From: a virus
Length of the DNA stretch: 64,000 bases
IMG/VR virus record: IMGVR_UViG_3300007072_000001
Coordinates: 35,666-99,665 of that record
Reading direction: 5' to 3' (one strand)
Position 1 is the first letter of the stretch. The number at the start of each line of letters is the position of its first letter. Under the pieces are notes generated by a model. That model worked only from the letters and a program-made list of their open reading frames with translations, was not told the origin of the DNA and did not search any database. Below are positions 37,915 to 47,805 of this stretch, piece after piece. A program made the translations under genes and the position numbers.

Positions 37915-38973
37915 CTATCGTTTTAAAAAATCTAATATGTTTATCTCACAATTATCTTTATAAGAAAAAACCTTTCCAATAATAGCATCAGCATAACCCA
38001 TATCCATTGCTTGTTTACGTTTTGTGAAATCCAATGTATCACAAGGAATCGTTTTTGGAGCACAAGCAACTACATCAGGCCCTCCATACATAGTAAGTAG
38101 TTCAATAAATTGTTCCAATATTACTTCTTGACCGTTCATAACAAGAGGAAGTGTTCCAATACCAACATCTCTAAACGCTTCATATTTTTTATTATCCGGT
38201 GCTCCTTGAGAGACTCCTAAATCTGATACATCATCTGGATAACAATACATAATCATAACTTTCTCAATCTTTTTATCTGGGAATGTTTTGTTATAATTAG
38301 CAAGAACTGCAAATGGATTATTTGCCGCAACTCCACCGTCAACCATCCATTGTGGTGATTTTCTTTGTTGTACGAGAGGTTGTATATTTATTGCGTCAAA
38401 TGCTATCGGAATCCCAGATGAAGCACATAAAGCATCAAATAATTTTACATCTTTATACTGCGGGTCCCAAGAGTTTATAAACTCTGGTTTTTTTGTATTA
38501 AGATTTCCAACACAAACTGCAAAATGTGTTTCTATGTTTGTGACAACATCTCCAACATTCTGATCTCCAAAAACATCTTTGAGTTTATTCTTTAGTGGAC
38601 TTCTATCAAGTACTGACTTTGCTCCAGTTATAGCCCCACCAATAACACGTGGCCACCCAAGGTCTCCATTATAAACATCAGAGTTTTTATTAATAGATTC
38701 CCATACTTCAATGGCAGTCATAAAAGGGTCTGGTAATTTTGGCATTCCTTCAGGTGGAGGTGGTAATACAGCTCCAAATTCCGCAAACAAAGCTGCATTA
38801 AGTGAACCAACTGAAGTACCGACTATAAGGTCTGCGTCTTGAACAACACCAGCTTGTGATAGTGCTACCATCCATCCTGCTTGATATGCTCCAGCAGCCC
38901 CACCACCACAACAAAATATTGCAAATCTTTTCGTTCCTGCTAAATCCAAAATTGGTATTGTTTGCAAATTCAT
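37915..38973 (-). CDS. Patatin-like phospholipase
   Basis: 352 aa. Oxyanion-loop GGGAAGAYQAG at 23-33, nucleophile elbow GTSVGS (Ser54), and the dyad partner DGGVAANNPF (Asp212). Patatins hydrolyse membrane phospholipid acyl chains. The usual Arg/Lys of the GGGxRG loop is Ala here, which may lower activity. A patatin in a phage late region is unusual; membrane attack at lysis or an effect on a host defence membrane are possible. No signal peptide is seen. Confidence 0.88.
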   Translation of the reverse strand: MNLQTIPILDLAGTKRFAIFCCGGGAAGAYQAGWMVALSQAGVVQDADLIVGTSVGSLNAALFAEFGAVLPPPPEGMPKLPDPFMTAIEVWESINKNSDVYNGDLGWPRVIGGAITGAKSVLDRSPLKNKLKDVFGDQNVGDVVTNIETHFAVCVGNLNTKKPEFINSWDPQYKDVKLFDALCASSGIPIAFDAINIQPLVQQRKSPQWMVDGGVAANNPFAVLANYNKTFPDKKIEKVMIMYCYPDDVSDLGVSQGAPDNKKYEAFRDVGIGTLPLVMNGQEVILEQFIELLTMYGGPDVVACAPKTIPCDTLDFTKRKQAMDMGYADAIIGKVFSYKDNCEINILDFLKR

Positions 38974-38980
38974 AATTATA

Positions 38981-39178
38981 TCACCTCACATTTTTTTTAA
39001 ACTCTTCTTCAGTCATTACCCTTACGTTAAATCCATCTGCATAAAATTCTTGCAGCACTTGTCTTATTTTTTCAGTGTTGTCATCTTTAACATTATCTAT
39101 TATTTGAATTGCAACCTCAAGAGGTGGAATATTGTCCGCTTGCCTACCATCATCTACAACAAAAAATTTATACTTCAT
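38981..39178 (-). CDS. Hypothetical protein, 65 aa
   Basis: Small alpha/beta protein (KYKFFVVDDG, VAIQIIDNVKDD, GFNVRVMTEEEF), looking like a compact ferredoxin-like fold. Overlaps its upstream neighbour by ATGA. Unknown function. Confidence 0.7.
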   Translation of the reverse strand: MKYKFFVVDDGRQADNIPPLEVAIQIIDNVKDDNTEKIRQVLQEFYADGFNVRVMTEEEFKKNVR

Positions 39179-39357
39179 TTAATCACCTTCTTACCATTTG
39201 ATTTACTTTCTACATTGTGTTCAATTTTTTGTTTAAGAATTTTATCAACTATTTTTCTTGTTCCTTCACTCATTTTTTGAAAATCTTTCTTCAATTTAGC
39301 CGAACTTACCGAAATTGGAATTAAAGTTTGCATTGCAATCACCTTTTTACCAGCCAT
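39175..39357 (-). CDS. Hypothetical protein, 60 aa
   Basis: Basic, helical (AKLKKDFQKMSEGTRKIVDK). Not recognised. Coupled to the next gene by ATGA. Confidence 0.65.
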   Translation of the reverse strand: MAGKKVIAMQTLIPISVSSAKLKKDFQKMSEGTRKIVDKILKQKIEHNVESKSNGKKVIK

Positions 39358-39371
39358 AGCCTGACCTCGAT

Positions 39372-39872
39372 TTAATTAGGTTTTGGCAAATGTTCTCCAA
39401 TCAATCCTTTCCAGAATAGTTCACCAGAAATGGCTCCATTTGCCACCAATACCATTCCAACGATTGTAAGTAATATTGTTATTGCTAACCATGGATTTTT
39501 TATTATAAATGTCCAAACATCAACCCAATTGAATTTTTTCTTTTCCTTTTCCTTATTTCTCGCAGTCAATTTTGCAACAAATCTCTCTTTTTCCTTCAAA
39601 TCAAGCTGTGCTAAAAGCATTGTAGTGTTCTTTTGTATTTCATCAACACACTCTGCCATATCATCAACTTTGTCTTTAATTGAAACCCATTTAGCATTCA
39701 TTACTTGAATATCTGCAGAAGTCTTTGTCCCCATATCTATAAGTGCCTTAAGAATATCTTTAAAATGAATAAGAGTCTCCGTAATATTTGCTACATTTTT
39801 GTACATTTCTAAATGTATATTTGAAACTTCGAAACTCGAAGATTTCTTTTTTGAGCTTTTCTTTTTAGTCAT
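39372..39872 (-). CDS. Coiled-coil protein with C-terminal membrane helix
   Basis: 166 aa. Ser/Lys-rich start, a coiled coil (about 20-105: IHLEMYKNVANITETLIHFK, DKVDDMAECVDEIQKN), then one membrane helix WLAITILLTIVGMVLVANGA near 131-150. The topology resembles XhlA-like or spanin-type lysis accessory proteins; this is not proven. It is next to the patatin-like gene cluster. Confidence 0.65.
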   Translation of the reverse strand: MTKKKSSKKKSSSFEVSNIHLEMYKNVANITETLIHFKDILKALIDMGTKTSADIQVMNAKWVSIKDKVDDMAECVDEIQKNTTMLLAQLDLKEKERFVAKLTARNKEKEKKKFNWVDVWTFIIKNPWLAITILLTIVGMVLVANGAISGELFWKGLIGEHLPKPN

Positions 39873-39890
39873 GTCCCCTCCGAGAATGCG

Positions 39891-40325
39891 TTATATTTTC
39901 TGATATAAAACATAAATTGGAGTATTAATTACAGGAACAAAATTAAAAATAATTGCAGTATGTGGAATATTAAGCCCAAAATCATTTCCACTACCTTCTT
40001 TCATCTGTTGTCCATTGTAAAAAACCAAAAATGGCGCAGTATTATCCAAAGTATTTGATAACGTAAAAACAGCACTTACTCCATCGGCGATAAACTCATC
40101 TTTAACCCAATCAATGCCACCGACAATAGATGCTATTTTGTCATGAATTGTTGGAGTTAATGATGTATGTTCATAAGGTAATGTCTCAGCATTTATTGCA
40201 GTACCATCACCAGTATCAAGTTTTTTAATGTCGCTTATTTGTATTGTGTCGTTCTCAATATTTAAGCTTGTTATTGAGTTAATTCCATGGTCTCTGTTTC
40301 TAAGCTTTGCTCTTAATCCAGGCAT
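39891..40325 (-). CDS. Fibre-associated protein, 144 aa
   Basis: Beta-rich repeat-like sequence ending in FLVFYNGQQMKEGSGNDFGL, resembling short phage fibre/appendage modules with a FYNGQ turn. It follows the 786-aa fibre gene with 12 nt spacing and may be a fibre tip or chaperone. Confidence 0.65.
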   Translation of the reverse strand: MPGLRAKLRNRDHGINSITSLNIENDTIQISDIKKLDTGDGTAINAETLPYEHTSLTPTIHDKIASIVGGIDWVKDEFIADGVSAVFTLSNTLDNTAPFLVFYNGQQMKEGSGNDFGLNIPHTAIIFNFVPVINTPIYVLYQKI

Positions 40326-40337
40326 TTGTTATACCTC

Positions 40338-42698
40338 CTATGCAACTTTTCTTCTCATAATCATTGTGCCAGTGCAATATATGTGTTTATTTAAAATAGC
40401 AGCACCGCTATTATCAGCTAAAATAACACAATATGTAAAACTAGCAGGTGCAAATCTTAACCAATCTTTTACTCTATCAGGTGTTGCAGGACTGTAATCC
40501 CCAGATATCCAATTCATGTTGGCACTTATAAGCTCATATTTTGAGCTGTCATAATTAAATATACAATCATATACTCCACCATAAAGCTCACGCATTAAAC
40601 CTTGAACTGGCCATACTTCAATGTTGTTCATTTTTGTGCTATCAATCATTACATTACTAAAGTTATCATCGGCTGCACCATATGTAGTAAAATTAGCATT
40701 AGAACTTTGCACATTATTGCTTGTTTGTTTCATAGTTGGCGTTTGTGGGGTCCAGTAAACAATTCGATCCATGTTTTGATTGGCAACTGTAGGTCTAAAC
40801 TCTTCAACAACCTCTGTAGGCCCATATTTTGCAAAATTAGTATTAAGAACAACTTGTGATGCTGGAATATGATTTGGCAACAATGCTCCACTTGGTATTT
40901 GAGCACCTTCAACAACACTTAATCCGTATATATTAAATGTATATGTACCAGGGGCTTGACATACTATAAAAAAAGCTATTTGAGAAGCACTAAAGCTTTT
41001 AACAACTATTTGATGATTATTCGAGTCTGCTGGCATATCGCGAATTACATCATACAATTTTACACCACACCTATAAACATTTGTTGAATTAATTCCCAAT
41101 GTCCATCTAAATTTTGCAGTAAAAAATGGTATTATACCAACCCAACCATGACCTGCAGCAAGAGGAAAATACAACCAAAAGGCACCTGGATTTGTACAAT
41201 TTACTGTAACTTGAATCATTGTCCCATCGTATGAAACAGTAGCTGTTGCGGTTCCAGCTCCTCCAGAATACCAAGTATAATAACATTTTGGAATATTTCT
41301 TGCTACACCATTTGTATCAAAGTCAATAATACCATCTGGCAACATTAATACATTTCTCCCACTTGTAGCACCAGCTATTGCAAAAGATGTATTTTCTGCT
41401 TTATTCAAAACCCCAACTGTTGTAAATCCTGCAAGTTTTGTACCATCTACATTATTTGCTTTATTCGTTTCTCGAAGTTCTGGAATTGATGTATCCCAAT
41501 ATACATACCCTAAAAATATTTCATTATCATCCCCAAAACCATAAAGCAATGGTCCATTATAATCTAAAAATGATACTGGGAATGCTTGGAAAACAGGTGT
41601 TGTTGCACCATTTGGGATGCAAACTTTGTAATATCCAGATGTAGGATATGTTATAACATCAAAAGGAATTTCTAAATAGCCAGAATTACTATTAAATTGT
41701 GGAAGAGAATTTATAGGATATTTTAGCCCATTAAAAAATAATGGTGGTGTAGTTGCTGCCACTCTTACATATTTTGTTGTTGAAGAAGTAGAATTTAATA
41801 TAGTCCCATAAGAATCGAACGATGGAAGTCCAGAAGAAAAAAATCCATTTCTTATAACATATTCTTGATTCGTTAATTGTGTCGAATCATATGTTGGAAT
41901 ATCTTTTGGGGCTATTCCATGTGGATTGTTTGAAGAAACCGTTCCAGTACCAACAGAATTAATATGGTCTTTTAATGAATATCTTTTTGGATTCCCAGCT
42001 GTACCATCTTGATAAGTAGTAGGTTTGAATGTCACACTTTCAAGTAATGCCCAAACTGCACTATCTTTTACACTTGCCTTTAATCTTATTGGGTCAGTTG
42101 GAAATGCAATACTTGGTTCAGTATAATAAGTTTGATTAGTATCAACGTTAACGTGAACAACAAACAACGCTGTTGGGTCAGGATTAACATTAGTATTTGT
42201 AATAATAATTTCATACCCTATATTCTTCACTGGATATTGCGTTACTCCATCATAATCAACCCTTGTGTCATTTACTGTTTCACTTCTTATTTCTTTAAAT
42301 TTAATCCATATCCATCTATCATATGGTGGAACTATCGAAAATGCTCCACCATTACTTAAGTCAATATTTAAGTTTCCAGAACTCTGACTTGGAGTCGGAG
42401 CAATCGTCCAAGGAGTGTTGGTATCAACAGTTATTACTTGACCAGTCGTATCTATGGCCATAACAGTATCTGCAACAACACTCATATTAAGATGGTGAAT
42501 ATCTGTACCTTGAGACATTACAAAATCACTTGTTTTGAAATCAAAACCAACAAGGTCATTGTCAGCCGGAACAAATCCTGGAGTGATAAATCCTTTTAGA
42601 TAGTTTTGAAGATATTGCCTCTGTTGTGAGGCCGCAGTATTTAAGTCTTCAATTATTCCATCTTCTTTATTAAAAAAGCTAAAACCATTAGGTTTCAT
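40338..42698 (-). CDS. Tail fibre/receptor-binding protein
   Basis: 786 aa. Very few charged clusters, rich in Thr, Asn, Gly, Pro and aromatic residues, with beta-sandwich-like stretches (NPHGIAPKDIPTYD, PSFDSYGTI, GTATATVSYDGTMIQVTV). The N-terminal ~60 residues (FNKEDGIIEDLNTAASQQRQ) probably attach to the baseplate. Carbohydrate-binding-module-like segment near residues 480-600. It follows the baseplate genes; likely host recognition. Confidence 0.8.
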   Translation of the reverse strand: MKPNGFSFFNKEDGIIEDLNTAASQQRQYLQNYLKGFITPGFVPADNDLVGFDFKTSDFVMSQGTDIHHLNMSVVADTVMAIDTTGQVITVDTNTPWTIAPTPSQSSGNLNIDLSNGGAFSIVPPYDRWIWIKFKEIRSETVNDTRVDYDGVTQYPVKNIGYEIIITNTNVNPDPTALFVVHVNVDTNQTYYTEPSIAFPTDPIRLKASVKDSAVWALLESVTFKPTTYQDGTAGNPKRYSLKDHINSVGTGTVSSNNPHGIAPKDIPTYDSTQLTNQEYVIRNGFFSSGLPSFDSYGTILNSTSSTTKYVRVAATTPPLFFNGLKYPINSLPQFNSNSGYLEIPFDVITYPTSGYYKVCIPNGATTPVFQAFPVSFLDYNGPLLYGFGDDNEIFLGYVYWDTSIPELRETNKANNVDGTKLAGFTTVGVLNKAENTSFAIAGATSGRNVLMLPDGIIDFDTNGVARNIPKCYYTWYSGGAGTATATVSYDGTMIQVTVNCTNPGAFWLYFPLAAGHGWVGIIPFFTAKFRWTLGINSTNVYRCGVKLYDVIRDMPADSNNHQIVVKSFSASQIAFFIVCQAPGTYTFNIYGLSVVEGAQIPSGALLPNHIPASQVVLNTNFAKYGPTEVVEEFRPTVANQNMDRIVYWTPQTPTMKQTSNNVQSSNANFTTYGAADDNFSNVMIDSTKMNNIEVWPVQGLMRELYGGVYDCIFNYDSSKYELISANMNWISGDYSPATPDRVKDWLRFAPASFTYCVILADNSGAAILNKHIYCTGTMIMRRKVA

Positions 42699-42707
42699 AA
42701 TTCCTCC

Positions 42708-43016
42708 TTAAAATTCTTTTATATATGTGACTAACAACTTAACACCAACTTCAAGTGGATCTGGAAAAAGTGTTGTAAATAAGTTGGCACCATCTTCTTG
42801 AATGTCTTCGACTGGAGTTGCAGCTAATCCATCAACAAACACCATAAGACTTCCTGGAACATAATTATCTGGTGTTGCAAATTGAACTTTAATTCCATCC
42901 ACTTGAGCGGTAAGGTTTTCTCTCTTAAACATATTGTTCAAACGGTTAAAGTTTTGATTAATCTCAGAAGACAAAATTGTTGTATTTGGTGCAAAATCAT
43001 CTTTCAAATTTGCCAT
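42708..43016 (-). CDS. Small fibre/appendage protein, 102 aa
   Basis: Helical start (SEINQNFNRLNNMFKRENLT), a trimeric-coil-like segment common in fibre anchors, then beta-rich VPGSLMVFVDGLAATPVEDI, similar in style to the fibre modules in the two genes below it. GGAGG precedes ATG 43016. Confidence 0.65.
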   Translation of the reverse strand: MANLKDDFAPNTTILSSEINQNFNRLNNMFKRENLTAQVDGIKVQFATPDNYVPGSLMVFVDGLAATPVEDIQEDGANLFTTLFPDPLEVGVKLLVTYIKEF

Positions 43017-43028
43017 ATATTTTCCTCC

Positions 43029-43424
43029 TTATGGTCCCCAAACACATTCATCCCACTTACCTACATCCCATTTGCAAGGTATTGTAGTAATGATTTCGTC
43101 TGGGTTTCCTATAATACCATACGAAATAGCACATGGACCTATGCCATCTGCATTCTCGGCACAAACCCTATAGAGATAATTTCCAGGAGCAAAATCAATC
43201 CAAAAGACATCTTTATCTGCATATTTATCGCCAGTAGTTATTATAGCCTGTGGTGTTCCCCAGTTTAAAAGAGCAGGATTACTTGTTTTATAAACATAAT
43301 ATCTAATCACATTAGTATACTGTGGCGGATTTGAAATATCCTGAATTACCTTACTCCATTTAACAATAGCATAATTAGCATTTCTGTTTATAAATAGATT
43401 TCTTGGAGCTTGTGGTGCCGCCAT
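43029..43424 (-). CDS. Fibronectin type III-like virion protein, 131 aa
   Basis: One FnIII-like domain at residues 3-105: PQAPRNLFINRNANYAIVKW start, IRYYVYKT middle strand, YLYRVCAENADGIG end (the typical Y-x-V-x-A-x-N-x-G). Phages use such Ig-like modules to decorate virions. The frame is open upstream, but ATG 43424 after GAGG is preferred. The recurrent upstream box lies at 43446..43465. Confidence 0.8.
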   Translation of the reverse strand: MAAPQAPRNLFINRNANYAIVKWSKVIQDISNPPQYTNVIRYYVYKTSNPALLNWGTPQAIITTGDKYADKDVFWIDFAPGNYLYRVCAENADGIGPCAISYGIIGNPDEIITTIPCKWDVGKWDECVWGP

Positions 43425-43445
43425 CTGTTTTTCCTCTTTTTTTAT

Positions 43446-43465
43446 AAAATACGTAAAAATAACTA
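43446..43465 (-). promoter_or_regulatory. Recurrent AT-rich upstream box, copy 3
   Basis: Minus strand TAGTTATTTTTACGTATTTT, beginning with the TAG stop of the gene at 43463..44665 and ending 21 nt before ATG 43424. Confidence 0.5.
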
Positions 43466-44665
43466 TCTTATAGGACACCATATACTGGCAGTGCCATACA
43501 ATATCTCATATTTTACATTAACTGGTATAATATGACGTATAAGTCTCTCTAAGATTTGTTTTGTAGCATCATCGTAAGGCCAAACAGGAATCCATATTCT
43601 TATGTTATATATCTTAAATTCCTTACTCATAAGAATTGCTCTTTTTGTATTCGCATCCTCAAGTACATTGTCAGTATAAACTCCAACTGTTAATCCTAAT
43701 GCTCCAACAGCAGTTCCTCCAACAACTTCTACATAAACGGCTTGAAGTCTTAAATAATTTCCGTTCTGTATTACAAACCCTTTGAACGTCTTTTTTAAAT
43801 CCGAGATAATAGCCGCAGTACCTACTGTTGATGGAGCAAATGTATGTATCATTTGGCAGTTATTTATCTTCAATTCCAAAGTTAAACCACTAACATCAAC
43901 TGTAGTTAAATCTGTAGTGCCGTCAACTCTCACAAAGTTCACCATCCAATATCTTGGTAATTGCCAAGCTATGTTTGGTCCAGTAGGTGGAAGTCCAGCT
44001 TCTCGTATGTAAAATCCATCGAACTCTCTATATGCATAAATCAGTGGTGCGACTCCTACAAAAGATTTTATCAATTCGACTAATCCAAATTGAGTAATTG
44101 CATGATTAACAAAACTTCTAACAGTTCCAAGATAATTAGTTGTGTCTCCAACAAGAGCCCTTCTGTAATCAGCTGTTAACATTGTCCCTTGCTTAAAGTA
44201 AAAATACCACCCATACATATCTTCCAAAATTGAGTTTTGTGTAGTATTGTAAAACAAATTACCGAATAATTTAAACAATTCAGTGTAATCATAATTGTAT
44301 GTTTTAGCTATTATGACATAGAAGGCAAATATGTTTATTGCGTAAAAAATCTGTTCATTAAATACTTTTCCATTAATGACTGTCTTAACAGTAAATTTCC
44401 CATATGGAGGCTTCATTTCGGAATAAATGAATGAGTTGCCAGCATTCAAAATTGTTTGTTTAACTTGATACAATACATCATCTACATATACTTCAACGTT
44501 TGTTCCTGGTGGAATTACTGATGCTGCTCCAAAATTTTCAACAAATGTCACAGAATCAATATATGGAATTATATTCTTCTCTTTGAAGTAAACCTTACCA
44601 TCTGGCAAGGTTTGAATCATATCTGTATAAATTATGTTGTTGCCATCAAAAGCAAAGAATCCCAT
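43463..44665 (-). CDS. Baseplate/tail protein, 400 aa
   Basis: Beta-rich structural protein (IPPGTNVEVYVDDVLYQVKQ, FYIREAGLPPTGPNIAWQLP) with no named family that I recognise. Position directly after the J-like baseplate gene and before fibres suggests a baseplate wedge or fibre-connecting protein. Confidence 0.7.
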   Translation of the reverse strand: MGFFAFDGNNIIYTDMIQTLPDGKVYFKEKNIIPYIDSVTFVENFGAASVIPPGTNVEVYVDDVLYQVKQTILNAGNSFIYSEMKPPYGKFTVKTVINGKVFNEQIFYAINIFAFYVIIAKTYNYDYTELFKLFGNLFYNTTQNSILEDMYGWYFYFKQGTMLTADYRRALVGDTTNYLGTVRSFVNHAITQFGLVELIKSFVGVAPLIYAYREFDGFYIREAGLPPTGPNIAWQLPRYWMVNFVRVDGTTDLTTVDVSGLTLELKINNCQMIHTFAPSTVGTAAIISDLKKTFKGFVIQNGNYLRLQAVYVEVVGGTAVGALGLTVGVYTDNVLEDANTKRAILMSKEFKIYNIRIWIPVWPYDDATKQILERLIRHIIPVNVKYEILYGTASIWCPIR

Positions 44666-44675
44666 TGTACTCTCC

Positions 44676-46169
44676 TTATGGATTGATTACTAATGTATTG
44701 AGCCTTATGTATTCAACTACGGAAGGCTGCAACACTGATTGCAATCCGAACGCATCAAGATCGAAGACTCCGCCGGCGAAATCAATGAAATCTACACCTT
44801 CGATATCTTCAACTAATCCAGTTATATCTGATTGAGCTATTTTATCTCCAAGTAATAATGCATTAACATAATCATTTATTGCAGTTGTCACAAGAGATTT
44901 AACGGCGTTAATATCATAACCAGCAACAACATAAAGAATAAATTGAATATTTAACTTTCTTACATTAGCCTTTTTAAATAATATCGTCACATCAACTGGA
45001 TTAATTGCACCAGTTATCGAACCAACCATAAAATATTCTCCACTTAAAAAGAAGTTGTACACATCATTTACTATCTGAAACTTTTTATAAGCTATAGATG
45101 CCGGTACCGTAGTTGCAGTCGGAGAATATATATAACTTCTTGCAAAGTTTGATTGAGCAAGAACTGATGTTGTATCTTTAACAATAATCCAATCTGTTAA
45201 AGAAATATTTACCCCGTTTACATACCAAGCTGAAAGGTCACTGTCGTCTATTGGTTGAGAAAGTAAAAGTACACCTTTTTCTCCATTTGGACCAAGAGCA
45301 TTAAATTGTATTGGAACATCCGCCGCAGTCGCAGATAATGTTTCATCCAAAAGATAAACATCAGCTTTGCCACCAAGCCCATCGTTTCTTGTCATAATTG
45401 GGTCATTTGCATCAGCAACGTAAACATCCTTAATCGAAGGGAAATTGTCCAATATAAGATTTCTTATGCCAGATTTTGTCGCCCAATTTGTCCCCATCAA
45501 TCTCTCTCTTATTCTTGCAATAAATTCGCTGTCGGTTTCTTCGTTCCTTCCATTTGTGATAGCTTCTTTGTTTGTGACAAATTGTATTCCAGGAATTTGA
45601 GATATAAGAACATTTATTGTTGAAGATGCCGTGTTTCCAGCTATACCATCAGAAAGAGCAGATATTGGAGCTTTGATTACGTGAAGATTTAACGAAGGGT
45701 CATACCAACTTCCAAGTACTGTCATTACAACTGTATCAGTAGTTTGATAATATTTTTCATCAAGTGTTTTTATTTGAGTCCCAGCTGGAATTGTAATATC
45801 AAATGTTGGTGGGTCAAATCTTCCAAAGTAAGCATATCCGGTTGCAACAATTGAAGTTCTCCTTGTCAAACCATAGTTTCCACCAAATTGGTCAATAAAT
45901 CCGGATATGTCATCTTTCACTTGGCTTTCTGTTTTATTCTCCACTTCCGCAACCTGTAAAATAAATTCTTCGTCAGTCAACAAATCTTCTATTCCAGTAA
46001 GTGTTTGAAGTCTTGTGCGATATTCAAGCAATATTCTATTTTTGTTGATTATGAAGGCAGTTGGCGTCAAAAATATATCAACTATAGCACTACCTGGGTT
46101 AAGCACCAAATCCTTTCTGTTCGCAAGTAGATTGTTTTTCAGCTCTGTAAACACATCAATTATTGACAT
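44676..46169 (-). CDS. Baseplate J-like wedge protein
   Basis: 497 aa. Layout of the gpJ/gp6 family: helical N-terminus (LVLNPGSAIVDIFLTPTAFI), a beta domain with FDITIPAGTQIKTLDEKYYQ (about 120-140), the conserved GNTASSTINVLISQIPGI, then EETDSEFIARIRERLMGTNW (about 210-230) and SIKDVYVADANDP. Forms the baseplate wedge that closes around the tube. Preceded by the gp25-like gene, the usual order. Confidence 0.88.
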   Translation of the reverse strand: MSIIDVFTELKNNLLANRKDLVLNPGSAIVDIFLTPTAFIINKNRILLEYRTRLQTLTGIEDLLTDEEFILQVAEVENKTESQVKDDISGFIDQFGGNYGLTRRTSIVATGYAYFGRFDPPTFDITIPAGTQIKTLDEKYYQTTDTVVMTVLGSWYDPSLNLHVIKAPISALSDGIAGNTASSTINVLISQIPGIQFVTNKEAITNGRNEETDSEFIARIRERLMGTNWATKSGIRNLILDNFPSIKDVYVADANDPIMTRNDGLGGKADVYLLDETLSATAADVPIQFNALGPNGEKGVLLLSQPIDDSDLSAWYVNGVNISLTDWIIVKDTTSVLAQSNFARSYIYSPTATTVPASIAYKKFQIVNDVYNFFLSGEYFMVGSITGAINPVDVTILFKKANVRKLNIQFILYVVAGYDINAVKSLVTTAINDYVNALLLGDKIAQSDITGLVEDIEGVDFIDFAGGVFDLDAFGLQSVLQPSVVEYIRLNTLVINP

Positions 46170-46171
46170 TA

Positions 46172-46591
46172 TTAACCCTCCACATATTGACGTTTAATTG
46201 TTAATAACTCTCCGTTTGTTAACAATATATTTAAAACAATAACAAAGCCATTAATGTTATCATTTACTTTCACACTTTGTATTGTGTCTATATTAATTGC
46301 TTCATTGCCATTCATCTGCTTTACGTACGTCAAAGCATAGACAATCTCATTTATTATATTCTCATCGACAGTTTTAGTCTTTCTTCCATTTATATATGTC
46401 GCTATCAATGTTCCATAATTCGGGAACAACAAATGACTGCCTTTAGTTATAAGAAGTATTTTGACTATATCTTGCGCTATCTTTTCTGCTCCTTCAATTA
46501 ACTTCATATCATGATTTTTAATAATAACATCATTGAAAGTTCCAAAAAATAATCCTTCTTCCGACTGTAGCAAATCTAAATCTTTTCCCAT
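46172..46591 (-). CDS. gp25-like baseplate wedge protein
   Basis: 139 aa, matching the size and pattern of T4 gp25/P2 W-type proteins: GAEKIAQDIVKILLITKGSH then LLFPNYGTLIATYINGR (P-x-x-G-T-x-L), and the beta end FVIVLNILLTNGELLTIKR. It initiates sheath assembly on the baseplate. Neighbour of the J-like gene with 2 nt spacing. Confidence 0.85.
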   Translation of the reverse strand: MGKDLDLLQSEEGLFFGTFNDVIIKNHDMKLIEGAEKIAQDIVKILLITKGSHLLFPNYGTLIATYINGRKTKTVDENIINEIVYALTYVKQMNGNEAINIDTIQSVKVNDNINGFVIVLNILLTNGELLTIKRQYVEG

Positions 46592-47076
46592 TATGAAGCC
46601 TCCAATTCTTTCAGAGCAATTATGTATTTGTTGATTAAATCAATCTTTTGATCTGCCAACTTTTGTTGCTGCTCTATAAATATGGTTTTATAACTTAGTA
46701 TATTAAGTCTATACTGCAACTCTTGAATGCGTGAATAGTATTGATTATATTCAGCTGCGCATATAGACAATATTTGAGAGCTTATCCCCGATGCGTATAA
46801 CACATTCAAAGTGTTAGGTTCCTCTAAAGTATCAACTTCCTTTTTGATAAAACCTTGAGCTACTTTTGTGTTCTGCAAAGTCTTGTCGAGATTATTTTTG
46901 TTCGATGTAATGATTTTCTTCATCTCTTCGAGTGCATTTATAACATCTTGTTTGTTTTGTATTGTAGCAGCTTGCGTCTTCATAACTTCAATAATATTTC
47001 TATCTGCCGGAGATTCGTACTGCTCCTTGTCTGAATAATCCCGTAAGTTGATGATTTGGTCTATTTTAAGTGCCAT
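46591..47076 (-). CDS. Coiled-coil tail protein, 161 aa
   Basis: Almost wholly helical with long heptads (DVINALEEMKKIITSNKNNL, QELQYRLNILSYKTIFIEQQ). Sits between the spike-like and gp25-like genes; probably baseplate-associated. Family not recognised. Confidence 0.7.
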   Translation of the reverse strand: MALKIDQIINLRDYSDKEQYESPADRNIIEVMKTQAATIQNKQDVINALEEMKKIITSNKNNLDKTLQNTKVAQGFIKKEVDTLEEPNTLNVLYASGISSQILSICAAEYNQYYSRIQELQYRLNILSYKTIFIEQQQKLADQKIDLINKYIIALKELEAS

Positions 47077-47077
47077 A

Positions 47078-47797
47078 TTATTTCTCCGCCTTTACTTTGA
47101 GACTACCTTGTATTGGAGAACCAGTAACTGGACATATTGGAAATGAGCCATTTGGCCCAGATGTCACAACATTACCATATAATTGATTCCCAAAATTTAT
47201 TTTCTCACCTTTAAGTGTTATAACTCCATCTTTCGTTATTGTCAATTCTACTTTAGGACTTACAACTTTTATACCATCATCATTTATTACTGCCTCAAAT
47301 ACAGTATCTTGCTTTACCTCTCCATTTTCATCGACTGTTATTCTTTCCTTACCACTTCTAAAAATCTTAATATCCTTATCTATATTTACTCTAACACCAT
47401 CATAAGTTGTTAATGTATATTCTTTGAGTGTTGCTATATACCCATTAAGATTTAGTTCAAATTCATTAAGCATAGTTGAATCAACAAATTTAATAGCACC
47501 ATTATTGTCAAAATAAATGTACTGTCCATAAATCCCTTGTAGTTGAAGCTCTCCACTCTTAAGAAGATATTCCCCAGCTCGCTTTTGTGGATCAGTATCA
47601 ATTTGCCATATTTTAACGATCTTAAATATTTTATCATCATAATTGTAGTATAATACTATGTCTTTAACCAACGGCATTGTTTGAAAATGAATATGATTAT
47701 TCAAGTCAACATCATAGACGGCACCAGTGTATAGGTCCCTTATCTTGATTTTGTTAAGTGCTTCGTTTATTGACCTAATTTCTGCCAAACTGAACAT
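47078..47797 (-). CDS. Baseplate spike-like protein (gpV/gp5-type)
   Basis: 239 aa. N-terminal OB-fold-like strands (IRDLYTGAVYDVDLNNHIHF), then a repetitive beta-helix-like part (VVSPKVELTITKDGVITLKG) and a C-terminal CPVTGSPIQGSLKV segment, as at the tips of short membrane-piercing spikes. Located next to the hub gene. Assignment from architecture, not a full motif. Confidence 0.65.
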   Translation of the reverse strand: MFSLAEIRSINEALNKIKIRDLYTGAVYDVDLNNHIHFQTMPLVKDIVLYYNYDDKIFKIVKIWQIDTDPQKRAGEYLLKSGELQLQGIYGQYIYFDNNGAIKFVDSTMLNEFELNLNGYIATLKEYTLTTYDGVRVNIDKDIKIFRSGKERITVDENGEVKQDTVFEAVINDDGIKVVSPKVELTITKDGVITLKGEKINFGNQLYGNVVTSGPNGSFPICPVTGSPIQGSLKVKAEK

Positions 47798-47805
47798 TTA
47801 TCCAC

